The notes beneath the pieces are model-generated. The model saw only the letters and a list, made by a program, of their open reading frames with translations. It made no database searches and was not told the origin of the DNA. The position numbers and the translations under genes were made by a program. A stretch of DNA of 45,248 bases from Hypsibius dujardini. Lineage: Eukaryota > Tardigrada > Eutardigrada > Parachela > Hypsibiidae. Positions 1 through 9,703 of the stretch are shown here, piece after piece (within the stretch, counting starts at the first letter, position 1; each line of letters opens with the position of its first letter). Location: assembly GCA_001579985.1 (NCBI GenBank), contig LRSR01001359.1, positions 1 to 45,248 on the forward strand. Reading direction: 5' to 3'.

Positions 1-62
1 ACTATCCGGTGTACTACGACAACACCTTTAACACCGTTGCCGAAGCGGTACGTTATTTGTAA
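1..62 (+). CDS. C-terminal end of an unidentified gene entering from the left
   Basis: From base 3 the plus strand reads YPVYYDNTFNTVAEAVRYL and then TAA at 60-62. The residue mix (Tyr, Asp and Asn, then an amphipathic AEAVRYL) and balanced codon use look like real coding sequence, but only 19 codons are visible. The family cannot be recognised. This would be the 3' end of a final exon whose acceptor lies left of the window. The alternative is a chance open frame at the edge. Confidence 0.4.
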   Translation, partial: YPVYYDNTFNTVAEAVRYL

Positions 63-2192
63 TCGTGACTCTTCATCTGCCGATTCTCGGGAATGAATAG
101 AACATTATCACCCTATATTGTTTGTTTTACGTGCCGTTTATTTCACAGCTCATCCTTCGGGAACTGTTGTTCTAAGTCTGGACCCCCGCGACAATAGTGT
201 TCGTAATTGCTGCATCATTCCTCAACTCCTCCTCTGTCAAGAAGCCATATAACGTCATGATTCGGAACGAGCCCATGCATAGTTGTGATAGCTCTTTTAT
301 GTATTTTCCTTCATGCTTGCGTTGAATCGTTATTCGGCGACTGGTCTTGTACTTTTTACAACCCAATTCTTGTTTGACGTCTGATCCATTTTGGCCATTC
401 TACTGGAAGCATTGTGAAGTCTTCATCCTCCTGCGGTGTAATCATTTGTTATTATCCCACTGCTTTTTCCAGTACCCGTTAACGTTCGGTAATGTGGCAA
501 AGAGGGCAATGGCATCCTCTTATTGACATACTCAATTTGGGCTGAGGCTACAAGTCCCACTCCCATTCCCCCTTCTTGTCCCCTCCCACTGTCGTTTTTT
601 CGATGTTGACCGCTGTTCTCTAAATTAATAAATTGAAGATTGATTTTTTGCAATCCCTCCATTCCTCCAATCCCTCCACCATTCCACATTTTTTCTGAAA
701 TTTCCAAAACAGGAAGTTGTGGAATGATTGAAGTTTCTGAAAGATCTTTTTCCGGTCATTTGGCGCTATTTTTGAGTGGGCCGCGTCAGTTTTTGTGAAT
801 GCTTAAATTCCAGCCGTTAATTATAACAACGTCAATCAATTCAGTTTTCTCCTTTTTTGGTTCAAGAATTTTTTCCCCTATTTTTGTTTCGACGTGTCCC
901 TTCTCTTTTGAGTTAAGAGAAGTACAATCAATTTATACACCTTCACGGATTTTGAGGCGTAAACTAACGGCCCAGAGTTGCTTGTTTCCATGGGATTTCT
1001 CTACTGCGATTTATAGGGCCAAATCAATCGATCAATGCAACGGTAATACTGAGTTAAAATAAATAAACTGATAGGGCTATATCAATCAATCAATCCACAA
1101 TAACTACAACGCATAAAGTAGATCATATTTACGGCGAGCGGCTTTTAACAAAACATACGCATAAATCGTCGAAACATGCGAAAAATCAGAAAATCAACAA
1201 AAAATATCTAGAAATTTTGGAAGGAAGAAATGCAAGAGATGGCTGAAAAAATCATTTTGACTTAAGTTCAAGAGGGATACAAAATACACAAACATACAGG
1301 GAAAAAGGGTTCAGAATTAACCTCATGCACGCAAATGGCTACAGTCAACTCCCTTGCCAACGGATTCCCACCTCCAATAGATTAATGGAAAGTGAAATGA
1401 ATTTCCTAATCCATGTTAATGTTTGGCAGAATGGAAAACATAAAACTAAAACGTGGATCTATCCGGGAAATACAAAGGCTAACTTTTGAAAATAGCGTAA
1501 ATACAGATCGCATTTTTTGCTTATCCACGTCACGTGACTATTTTTACCGCTGTGAACTGAAGTGGCAAACAGAACCTCCCTAACCCGTCGCATTCACCAC
1601 ACGTCCTCTACGCATCCATTCACAACTCAAAAGCAGCACCTACCTCCTCGTTTAACATCTCATTGATGAGATTTGTTTATTTTAAAAAGCAGCTATGCGA
1701 AGCAGTGCAAGTTCAAAACGCTCCTCACCATCGTAGCATTTCGTCCTCTGTTGTTTTGTGAAGCCGTCCGTTGGTCAGTCAACCGGAACCCAATATACTC
1801 CTACACACTGCAGTCTGCGCGCCATGCCTGTAATGCACGTAGTCAAATCACTGTTATTTTGCGCTTTACTTTTTACCCCCACGTGTTTGAATACAATTAC
1901 GCCCTATCTCGGGCTTTTTTAGTGCTTACAATCATTTACATGGCCAACCCGCTGGTCACCGCGCCCTGCAACTGGGTCAAACAGCTCAGGCACAGCTACC
2001 TACCAACTCGTCTAGGCTGAAGTGAATATGACATAACAAACGCGAGGGAAAAAATGGTGCATCTGTCCATCTGCCATGGCATAAGAGAAAGCTGCTTTCT
2101 CACTGATACCTCTGCTCAAGATTAATTTACTTCATCTTGATAATGTTCCAACCTTACAAGTGTGTTTTGAGCCCTGATGGGTCCTCACCTTA
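63..2192. other. Intergenic, no supported gene
   Basis: About 2.1 kb without a convincing exon. Open frames here are short and show neither splice-bounded structure nor a recognisable motif. TCAATCAATC-type runs occur near 1026-1095. A pyrimidine-rich stretch lies around 640-690. The 5' exon and promoter of the Pro/Gly/Tyr-rich gene that follows may lie in the right part of this interval, but I could not identify them. Confidence 0.6.
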
Positions 2193-4681
2193 ATGGCTGT
2201 TCTCCCTAGCCATTTCCAACTGTCTTTCGTAAGCTTGGCGTTTCGTCTGACCTTCTTCCTCACTAATGCAGGAGCCATCGAGGCATTTTTGGTACCCTCG
2301 GGGGGCGGGATTGGCAATGCCCTCGTTGGACCAACGAAACTGTACGGCCTGTTAGACATCCTGTCCAAAGTCCCCGCCGGATTGTACCAACCTGCTGGAC
2401 CGGCGGGTACTTACGTCGCAGCAGCTACCCCTGCTCCGTATGGCGACACCCACGTGGTTGTAAAGTATCCTCCCGCCGTACCATACCAAAATCCCGTACC
2501 ACCGCTACCGATCGTTCAGAGCCTCGTAATATCCGCGGCACCACCGACCTACGTCACGAAAACCAATGATGAGAAGTACCCCAAGGTGGGGCAGTACGCA
2601 GTCGGTCCATACCAAGCAACGACCCCTGTCCCGGATTATGGATCACCCGATCAATATACAAGAAGGCCTCATCATCATGGGCCACCACCGATTTTTGTGG
2701 AGAATAACCCTTTCCCGCCGCCTCCGTATGGGAATGGTCCAACGATTGTTAACCCACAAAACAACGGGTACATACCCCCACCTCCAGGGCCAGGACCTAT
2801 CATTGGCTTTTATCCCGGGCCGGGTGTGCAACTGAATTACAACGGTGGACAGTACTACGGGACTACACCTTTCAATAACTACCACGGTACAACGGGCTAT
2901 GGTAGCAACGGTTACCAGCCGCCACCGTTACAACTGGGACCACCGCTACCGGTGCAGACATACGGAACTACCAGTGTGGTCAATCCGCCACCGGTCTCAA
3001 TTGCCATTTCACCGGTGTTTTATGTTCCATCGACTGTAACAACGACGCCTTGTTATGACAAAAAGGATTCGGGATATGGTGGCTCGCATACTTTGGACTC
3101 GTATCAACCGCCTGTTAGGGATCGTCCTTACAGTAGCGGGCAGAAACCTAGTGCGTCGTACGGTGGGAGTGGTGATTCGTACGGTAACAACGGTGGCGGT
3201 AGCAATGGTTACAAAAAAGGCGGCTCGAACAGTTACGGTTATGGTGGAAACTCGCAAGCTTATGCTGCAATCCCAACCATTCCGTATCCTCCGTCCGTAC
3301 CTCTACCGACTGCGTTTTATCCCTCGATACCCTCTCAGTCTGGTCCGTACAACCAAGGTTACCCGGACGGTGGTTACGGGTATCAGCAAAGTGGCGGAAA
3401 TTATGGAACACCGGGTTACGGGAACCAGGGTTCGAATTACGGGAACCAGGGTTCGAATTATGGGAACCAGGGTTCAAATTATGGGAGCCAGGGTTCGAAT
3501 TATGGGAATCAGGGTTCGAATTACGGGAACCAAGGTTCGAATTATGGGAACCAAGGCGGCGGAACCTATCAATTGGTGACTGAAACAGGGTCAACACCAT
3601 ATCCGGCCAACGTTTTCATCTCGGGTGGTCAAGGCCCGTATGTTCCTTCCGAAGCGTTTCAAGATTACCAGAAACCTTCCTATGGCAGCAATGTCACCCC
3701 GGATTATGGTGGAAGTACAGGGGATTACGGCGGCGGATCGGGTGGATATTCGAACACGCAGCAGTATAGTTCCGGGAACGGATATGGCTCGACATCAGGA
3801 AGTGGTCCACAATCGTACGATCCACCAAATGTTTACCAACAACCCGGTCCGAGTGTCCCCTACGACCAATCCGGACCAATTGATTACAGTGGTAGTGGTG
3901 GGTCGTATGGGTCCCAGGGAGGGTATGGTGATTTTCCGGACGCGAAATCTCCTGGTTTGTTGACTCAGCTAAATACATACGGAACACGGTTGAATAGCAA
4001 CGGGAAACTTTCGTTAAATGGAGGAGGCCCTGGGGGTCGGCCGTTTTTGTTCACTGCTGGACAGTCTGCAGATTTGCCTGGTGGTGGGTCAGTTTTGGAT
4101 GGGGGCCTTGGGAATCGGCAAGGAGTTTTGGATTCCCTCTCTTCGTCGCTCAACAGTTTGGGAACAGTTTCCGATTCTGATGCTGTAAGCATTTTATTTT
4201 GCCATGAAAATGTGTGATATTTTTCATGCGTTAGAATTATTTACAATCTCACACTTGTTATTTGCAGATAACTGCACTAGCTATTAACACCCTGCTGGAA
4301 AGGGGTTTACAGGGGCAGTATCCATCGAACCGTCAAGTCGAACCGACCACGGCACAGCCGAGTAAGTTTCCCATTGCTGTGCTTCACAATTGGGAAACCA
4401 CAAGAAAGGCTTTCTATCATCAATATAATCGTGAAAAATTATGAAAATGTGTGCTTTTCCTTGCAGAAGTTTTAGCTTCTCCTTCCAAGGTGGACCCTTC
4501 CGTGGTGCGATGGAATGATTTCTTCAAGGTACCGTTCAGACGGCCGATCATCCGGTAGCTGTTCAAACGGTTTTGAAGCTTGAGCAATGTGTCATTAACT
4601 CTCAACAACTTTCGTTATTAATTTCAGACTACACTTGGGTTCATCAGAAATCGCCTGACCAATTCGACAACTCTGTCCTAA
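2193..4681 (+). CDS. Secreted Pro/Gly/Tyr-rich low-complexity protein, 4 exons
   Basis: Four exons join in phase: 2193-4184, 4268-4361, 4467-4528 and 4628-4681 (TAA), giving about 733 residues. Donors are GTAAGC, GTAAGT and GTACCG; acceptors are TTTGCAG, CTTGCAG and ATTTCAG. From ATG 2193 the first 30 residues include a hydrophobic run ending near NAGA, a possible signal peptide. However, CACTAATGCAG at 2261-2271 is a good acceptor, so the true exon could begin at 2272 with the signal peptide further upstream. Residues about 50-300 are Pro-rich, with PPP and YPP blocks. Residues about 300-600 are Gly/Tyr/Ser/Asn-rich and include a 7-residue tandem repeat. The last 130 residues are less repetitive and probably helical. 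Composition fits an extracellular structural protein (cuticle, shell or adhesive type), but there is no chitin-binding consensus, so function is inferred from composition only. Confidence 0.75.
3417..3563 (+). repeat. 21-bp coding tandem repeat (YGNQGSN units)
   Basis: Seven consecutive 21-bp units encode YGNQGSN. One unit reads YGSQGSN and the last ends in GGG. Third-position differences (TAC/TAT, CAG/CAA, AAC/AAT) show that units diverge mostly silently. That fits selection on the peptide, or recent slippage followed by mutation. The repeat lies at about residues 409-457 of the Pro/Gly/Tyr-rich protein. Confidence 0.9.
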
Positions 4682-5687
4682 TCTTCGGAAAGCCCAACAG
4701 ACATGCGTAGAGAGGCGATCAAGAGTTGCATTCATCCATGCTCGCTCTTTTTCTTTTGTGTTTGACTGTGATATCGTTGCGAAAACATTCTTTTTTTCGT
4801 CTGTGGATGGACTCAACAAACGTGAGATAGAGAGACACAGTCGTCCCCACATTGTTCTCCGGTCACGTGCTTTTTAATGCATAAAAAATAAGTCAAACTC
4901 CGCCCCCAAATGCACACTTCAGGTCAAGCAAACCACACCCACTAACCAATCAAAAATTTTTGACTTTTTAAATAGTCAAAACATAAAAAAATACTGAGTG
5001 AATCACAAATATTAAAGAAAGAACAGGAATTGAAACCGGGATTTGCTTTCTTCGAGTCATATTCAATAATTTAAAGGCAAGAAAAAAGTCTTGTCCAGAG
5101 GGCAGGGAACTTCTGATAGCTGTAGAAAGAGCTGTTCGGTGAATTTGAGACAACCCCACAGGCTCACATAACATTACTGTACGTGTGACTTGACAGAGAT
5201 TTGTTCATGTCAGGAGCGCCCGGACGGGAGGGGAGGGGCAAAGTGGCAATTCCCCTTATATTTTTGCATTTGATAGGGAATCAGAGAGAGGGTGGGGGTA
5301 AAAGGGCAGAGAGGGAAATTTGCTGCCTACGAGTTTGAAACCTTCGCGCGCTCTTGATCCAAGTTCAAGGGACCGTTGGAATTCAAAGCATTTGTAAGCT
5401 CTTGCTATTGCATCAGATATAAGGGCTTCTTTTGGCCAGCTTCGATCAAACACTGCAGCTGTGAGGTACACAATATTCAAAAATGGTCTAAAATTTTTAC
5501 TTAACTTAACTTAAACAGCTTTCTCGTAAATATTTTGAAATTATATAAAAAAGTGCCTTTCACCTCTTTGCCCATCCCCATCCCCCCACCCTCAGGGGTC
5601 CTAGATCACATCTCTAGAGAGGACTCCACCCTTTTTTGACAAGCTATTGGCCAATGATTTCAATGTTTTGTGGTCTTACTTTTTCAG
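4682..5687. other. Intergenic, no supported gene
   Basis: No exon with a supported frame was found. The stretch is AT-rich with scattered G-rich runs (5222-5240, 5284-5300). An ATAAAAAATAA string near 4881 lies about 200 bases past the preceding stop codon and could serve polyadenylation. A minus-strand open frame at 5256-5480 has no start context or motif I can defend. Confidence 0.5.
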
Positions 5688-5988
5688 TTATCAACTATGT
5701 CCCCCAGACGTGGATCGCATCAATTGTGAAGAACTTTACAGCTCATCCTTCCAAACGACTCCAGACCCAGTAATCCGTCGAATGATTCGTTTTCAGTTCT
5801 TCAATCCATTCGTCTACTGCACCGGAGGACAGCAAAAGCTGATTAGCCAACGTCAAGACGAAATAATGGCCTCCCAATGGATTCAGAGAACGGACCTCGA
5901 TCCTAATTATGATCCGATCAGAGTGGCGGAGGACCTGAAGACGCGCTCTCGGTCGACCATTTTTACAAGCAAGAAAAAAGCATTTTAA
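5688..5988 (+). CDS. Terminal-type exon of an unrecognised gene
   Basis: The frame follows a good acceptor (TTACTTTTTCAG, ending at 5687) and stays open for about 100 codons to a stop at 5986-5988. The peptide starts YQLCPPDVDRINCEELY, has Cys at three places, and turns charged and basic toward its end (SKKKAF). Codon use looks genuine. The exon opens in a phase that needs a donor leaving two bases, which the upstream four-exon gene does not supply, so it appears to belong to a different gene. An ATG at 5647 in the same frame would allow a short single-exon gene of 113 codons. I do not recognise the family. If spliced, the partner exons are missing or were not found between 4.7 and 5.6 kb. 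Confidence 0.45.
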
Positions 5989-6219
5989 TGCCAAATAGAA
6001 CATCCATTCTCTTGCTACATTTCCAGTTACTGCAATGGTTGCGCGTTGTACTCTTCCCATGACTTTGCATATTTGAACGTGCTAGTAGAGTGACATAAGC
6101 ACTGTAAGGAATCTTAGACAGTGTTACTCCTAGCGTGTACAATTCTTATTGCTTGATTAAATGTGTAGACAAAGGGTTGACGGTTAGCACCCACCAATCG
6201 GATGTCGACATGGACTCCT

Positions 6220-6448
6220 TTAGTTTATCACTAACAAGTAAGAGTCGTTGCCATCACAGGAGGATCTTAATAATAGTGAAATTGGGCTGCACCAAGTTAT
6301 TATTATATATTTAAAAACACCCAGAGAGACCGATAGAAATGCATGGTCAAAAGAAAGGGACGAAGGATTGACAATAAAATTGTCTTTTCTTTGTGCTTCG
6401 CATACGAGTATAAACCACGCTAAAACAAGCAAAAGGCAGGGTCGCATC
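6220..6448 (-). CDS. Possible short secreted peptide ORF
   Basis: On the minus strand an ATG at 6448 opens MRPCLLLVLAWFILVCEAQR, a textbook signal peptide with an h-region of Leu/Val/Ile and a small-residue cleavage site (CEA). The frame continues for about 75 codons to 6220. The part after the signal peptide has no visible motif and no clear donor, and microsatellites lie immediately upstream. It could be a first exon, a decayed secreted-protein gene or chance. Confidence 0.25.
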
Positions 6449-6598
6449 GTTGTGTGGTTTGCAGTGCGCAAATCAATTTTGTCAAGCCGCCTTTGCCTGT
6501 TGCATATCAGTTCGAAATCGCTAAAAACATGAACACAATAAGTGAAGGCCCAGCTCTGCAAGGCTCTGAAAACAACAACCAAAAGTTATTGCTTGCCA

Positions 6599-6748
6599 GC
6601 CTGTCTGTCTGTCTGTCTGTCTGTCTGTATAAGCTAGGTTTCTGTATCTTCGACTTCGCATAAACCTGAAATCGCCAGAAACCGGAATGAACGCTATTTT
6701 GACATGTTAACGGATTGTCTGTTTTTCTGTTTTTCTCTGTCTGCCTGT

Positions 6749-6791
<43 letters not shown>

Positions 6792-6800
6792 TTGTCTGGT
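6599..6800. repeat. (CTGT)n microsatellites
   Basis: Two tetranucleotide tracts: about 6601-6628 (CTGT repeated) and about 6751-6799 (GTCT/CTGT repeated with a few T insertions). They lie just left of the piggyBac-like MITE. Related degenerate GACA-rich sequence occurs near 21330-21380. Confidence 0.9.
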
Positions 6801-6895
6801 GAGCGTACTGCGCCACTTAGGCCCGTTGAGCGTTGGGGTATGGCCTAGTGTATGTGTCGAGACTGAAGCCTGCATCCTCTTCTGGTCCATCTTAA

Positions 6896-7468
6896 CCCTC
6901 TGAGTGCCGGTCAGCTTACACTGGCTTAATTCTTCCTTCAAACTCCATTTGCTCATCGAGCATTTGCACTTTTTTGATACGGTTTTTTGTTTTGATCCTC
7001 TAACAGAACCGTAAAATATAAAGTAAAAACAACTTTTGAAAAAAACTTCCGGAAGTGGTGAGAACTCATTATGCCAAACTTGGCTTAAACTTAAATCGCA
7101 TGTACACTAACTTGCGGTGCGTGCTGAAAAAACAATTCCGGGCTTCGAAATTAAAAAGGGTCCTAGCCAACGACCATACCGATAAAATCCAGTTGAAAAT
7201 GACATAAACAAGCAATCGAGAGCGGAATGAAAAAATTGAATTCACTAGGAAGATGTTTTGATTCCCTTTTGGCAAAATGTCAGCTATTGTCAGGTTGTTG
7301 TGTGGAGGCGCAACAGCGCCGTCTGGCGGTACGGCACTAACCGAGCAGGGAAAGTGCCAAATGAACCCTTGTCATGTTAACCATACAAGTTAGGTACTTT
7401 CCCTATTTAAGCCAACTTTGGCTGACCCAGCACTACCCGTATACCTAAAACACCCGGCAACCAGAGGG
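6896..7468. mobile_element. piggyBac-like MITE with TTAA target duplications
   Basis: The left end reads TTAA then CCCTCTGAGTGCCGG. The right end, reverse-complemented, reads TTAA then CCCTCTGGTTGCCGG. TTAA sits on both sides (6892-6895 and 7469-7472), the hallmark target of piggyBac transposases, and ends starting CCC fit that superfamily. A second inner inverted match (GGTCAGC...TGGCTTAA on the left; its complement near 7404-7427) lengthens the terminal structure. The 573-bp body has no transposase reading frame, so it is non-autonomous and would have needed an enzyme encoded elsewhere. Confidence 0.8.
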
Positions 7469-7472
7469 TTAA

Positions 7473-7986
7473 GCGAGAGCTGTGACATAAAAAATTCAAT
7501 CTCGACTTCCTCGCCATAACACCAGCCTGATATCACTCCCAGGGAGTTGACAAACGTAACAGTTAATAATTCCGAATTCAAATAATAATCTGGTGAAGAA
7601 GAGAACCGCTGCCTTCGAAACGCCCACTGTCTGCGATCCCGTGGCCGTGCCCAACAGACATCCTGGAGCACAATCTGCCGGAGGCCCGAACAGTACAAGC
7701 CGATGGAGCGCAGAATTCGAGCGTACTGGGCTCTTTAATTGTTTCTCGTTTACTTTGGAGCATTATTTAAGTGCCGAATTAGGAATCTAATCACTTGGAA
7801 ATATATTTTTCATTTAAACCTATGCCAGTCATAAATATAATAAAAATGTATTTCGCCTGTAAAGTCATTTTCTCTGCAAGATTTCAAAGTCTGAAAAACA
7901 CTGGAAGATTCCATTTTTTCATTTTAACTGTGTTAGTAGCGATTTTTAAAACTTGACAAATACAACCTTGTTGAGACCGTTCCGAG
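7473..7986. other. Spacer, no gene seen
   Basis: AT-rich spacer between two inverted-repeat elements. Overlapping open frames at 7578-7790 on both strands have no splice context or motif. CGCCTGTAAAGTCATT near 7854 partly recurs at 8555-8571, hinting at an older dispersed repeat. Confidence 0.5.
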
Positions 7987-8327
7987 TGAAATTTCATTTG
8001 GAGTCGATTGGCATTAGCCAAATAATTTTCACAAATCAGTGGGCGAAGCGAAGTTTGGAAAGTCCTTTTATTTAGTAATTATTTATTATTTTATTATTAT
8101 TATTATTATTATTATTCTGTATTCTGTATTATTTATTAATTATTTAGTCCTATTATTATTATTTATTAATTATTTAGTCCTATTATTATTATTTATTAAT
8201 TATTTAGTCCTATTATTATTATTTATTAATTATTTAGTCCTTTTTGTAAAACACACAGAGTCCTGCTAATCTGATGTCAAAAAATTATTTGGCTGATGCC
8301 AATTGATTCGAAATTAAATTTGAAATG
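7987..8327. mobile_element. Inverted-repeat element (MITE-like) with internal minisatellite
   Basis: About 40 bases at 7987-8027 (core CGATTGGCATTAGCCAAATA) match the reverse complement of about 8276-8327 (core CAATTGGCATCAGCCAAATA). The interior is almost only A/T and contains a 30-bp tandem repeat. There are no coding remnants. This is the shape of a small non-autonomous DNA transposon or a foldback element. No target duplication was obvious. Confidence 0.6.
8131..8241. repeat. 30-bp tandem repeat, 3.7 copies
   Basis: Units start at 8131, 8161, 8191 and 8221 and are identical over ATTTATTAATTATTTAGTCC followed by TATTATTATT; the last is partial. A TTATTA run precedes it at 8083-8116. Near-identity of the units indicates recent expansion. 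The ORF across it (YLVLLLLFIN repeats) is an artefact of the repeat. Confidence 0.95.
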
Positions 8328-8628
8328 GGTGTTGAAAGTCAAACAATTATAGCTAATATGCCTCTAAAAAGCGTCATTTAGTTTGGTGAAATTGAACCCA
8401 AAATTCGGCATTTTGTTCCTGATCATTGTGGAACCTGCGGGAATATGGGGGGTCTGATTTCTGAGGCTCCCTCTGAAAATTCATGTCATTTTTCAAAACC
8501 TTCGTTGTCCATGAAATTTGAATCATTTTTGAATGTCATTAACCTCCCATTTGCGCCTGTAAAGACATTAAACGAGCCTCTGAACGCAGCCTATATTGAC
8601 TACTACTAGAAATAAATTTCTATATATA
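8328..8628. other. Spacer, no gene seen
   Basis: About 300 bases between two inverted-repeat elements. No open frame, splice pair or RNA-like fold was recognised. Confidence 0.5.
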
Positions 8629-9420
8629 CGAGGGGCAAACTGAAAGTAATGTCACTTGGTTTATATCCCAATTCCATTCTTTTTTTTTCTAATCTTTTGC
8701 CGTGATAATAAACATCTACCTCTCACCAATTGTTTCCAAAAGGTTTTGTAGCAATCCAATTAAAACTCGAAGAGTAAATATATTTTTGATAGAGTCATGC
8801 TTGCTTTACCTGATCGTAGGAAATCGGAGCCATAATTTCTTTTATTTAACAAAGAATACCTATTGATTAAAAAAAATTGAACTTAAGACTAATAATTTAG
8901 GGATGCAAAGATCTAAATGAGAAAATGCACAAATTTTGTTTTCATCGAGCAGAAGAGAAGAAACATGCAGATGACCAAACCTCACCGAGAGCATTCTTTA
9001 CAACAGTAATTGCTTAGCTTGATTGATTGATTCATTGTTGATTGATTCATTGAACGCAAAATGAATCTGGATTTCAATCCCGAGAATTTAATTCTCTTGC
9101 AGGGCTTTTCTTAGATTCAATTGATGTCAGTTCATCAGTAGGACTGAGTACATCGGGCATATTTTTCCCTTGTGAATTTCCCAAATTTATCTAGTGGTGC
9201 ACGAAAACCGACAGTCAAATGCAACAATACCACTTTTGAAAAGTGTATCTCCGAAAATAAATCAGATCTTCCAGACTCTTAAAGCTAGATCAACGAAACT
9301 TAAGAGGTTAACGTGCAAGTCCCCTATTTATGTTGGCAAGTTGAGAAATTTAAAAGAAAGCCTCGCACCCAAGAGGCCCCGATAAAACATGAAGTGACAT
9401 TACTTTCAGTGTGCCTCTCG
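8629..9420. mobile_element. mariner/Tc1-like MITE with TA target duplications
   Basis: The left end is CGAGGGGCAAACTGAAAGTA followed by ATGTCACT. The right end, reverse-complemented, is CGAGAGGCACACTGAAAGTA followed by ATGTCACT, so 26 of 28 terminal bases match. TA (within TATATA) flanks both ends, at 8627-8628 and 9421-9422. Ends that start CGAGG and contain AAAGTAATG are typical of mariner-family elements. At 792 bp it is shorter than a full mariner (about 1.3 kb), and no DDD/D transposase motif is readable, so it is an internally deleted copy. Confidence 0.8.
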
Positions 9421-9422
9421 TA

Positions 9423-9703
9423 TATAACCCTGTAAGCGTATGAGTCAAGAATTGTAAGTATGTGGTTGCCATATTAAAACAACGTTATTTAGAAGACACT
9501 GCGTCAGTCCGCAGCCTTCCGAAGTTTAGTCATACTCGTTCAAAACACCCTTCCGTCCCGCCGTCTTCACTACGTAGTCTTCATCGAGTATAGCGAGCAC
9601 CTCACACTACCATGGCGAAAATTTATCTAAACCAATTGAATTCAGAACGCTAAAAGTCCCTCGACGCGCAGCAGGCAAGGGGCCAACTGATCAACATCCC
9701 GTT
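9423..9703. other. 3' flank of the minus-strand helical-protein gene
   Basis: About 280 bases between the mariner-like MITE and the stop codon of the minus-strand gene. It probably contains that gene's 3' UTR, but no clear AATAAA was seen on the minus strand. Confidence 0.4.

Noticed and set aside
1673-2020. 115-codon open frame on the plus strand
   Set aside because: No signal peptide, motif or splice context, and composition is like random translation of AT-rich spacer.
2566-3600. Several long ORFs in other frames of the Pro/Gly/Tyr-rich gene
   Set aside because: Shadows of a repetitive coding exon; the chosen frame alone connects through three introns to a stop codon.
6507-6956. 149-codon minus-strand ORF with RQTD repeats
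   Set aside because: Translation of the (CTGT)n microsatellites; repeats of RQTD are typical artefacts.
8039-8269. Hydrophobic ORF with repeated YLVLLLLFIN that could look like a membrane protein
   Set aside because: It is only the translation of the 30-bp AT-rich tandem repeat.
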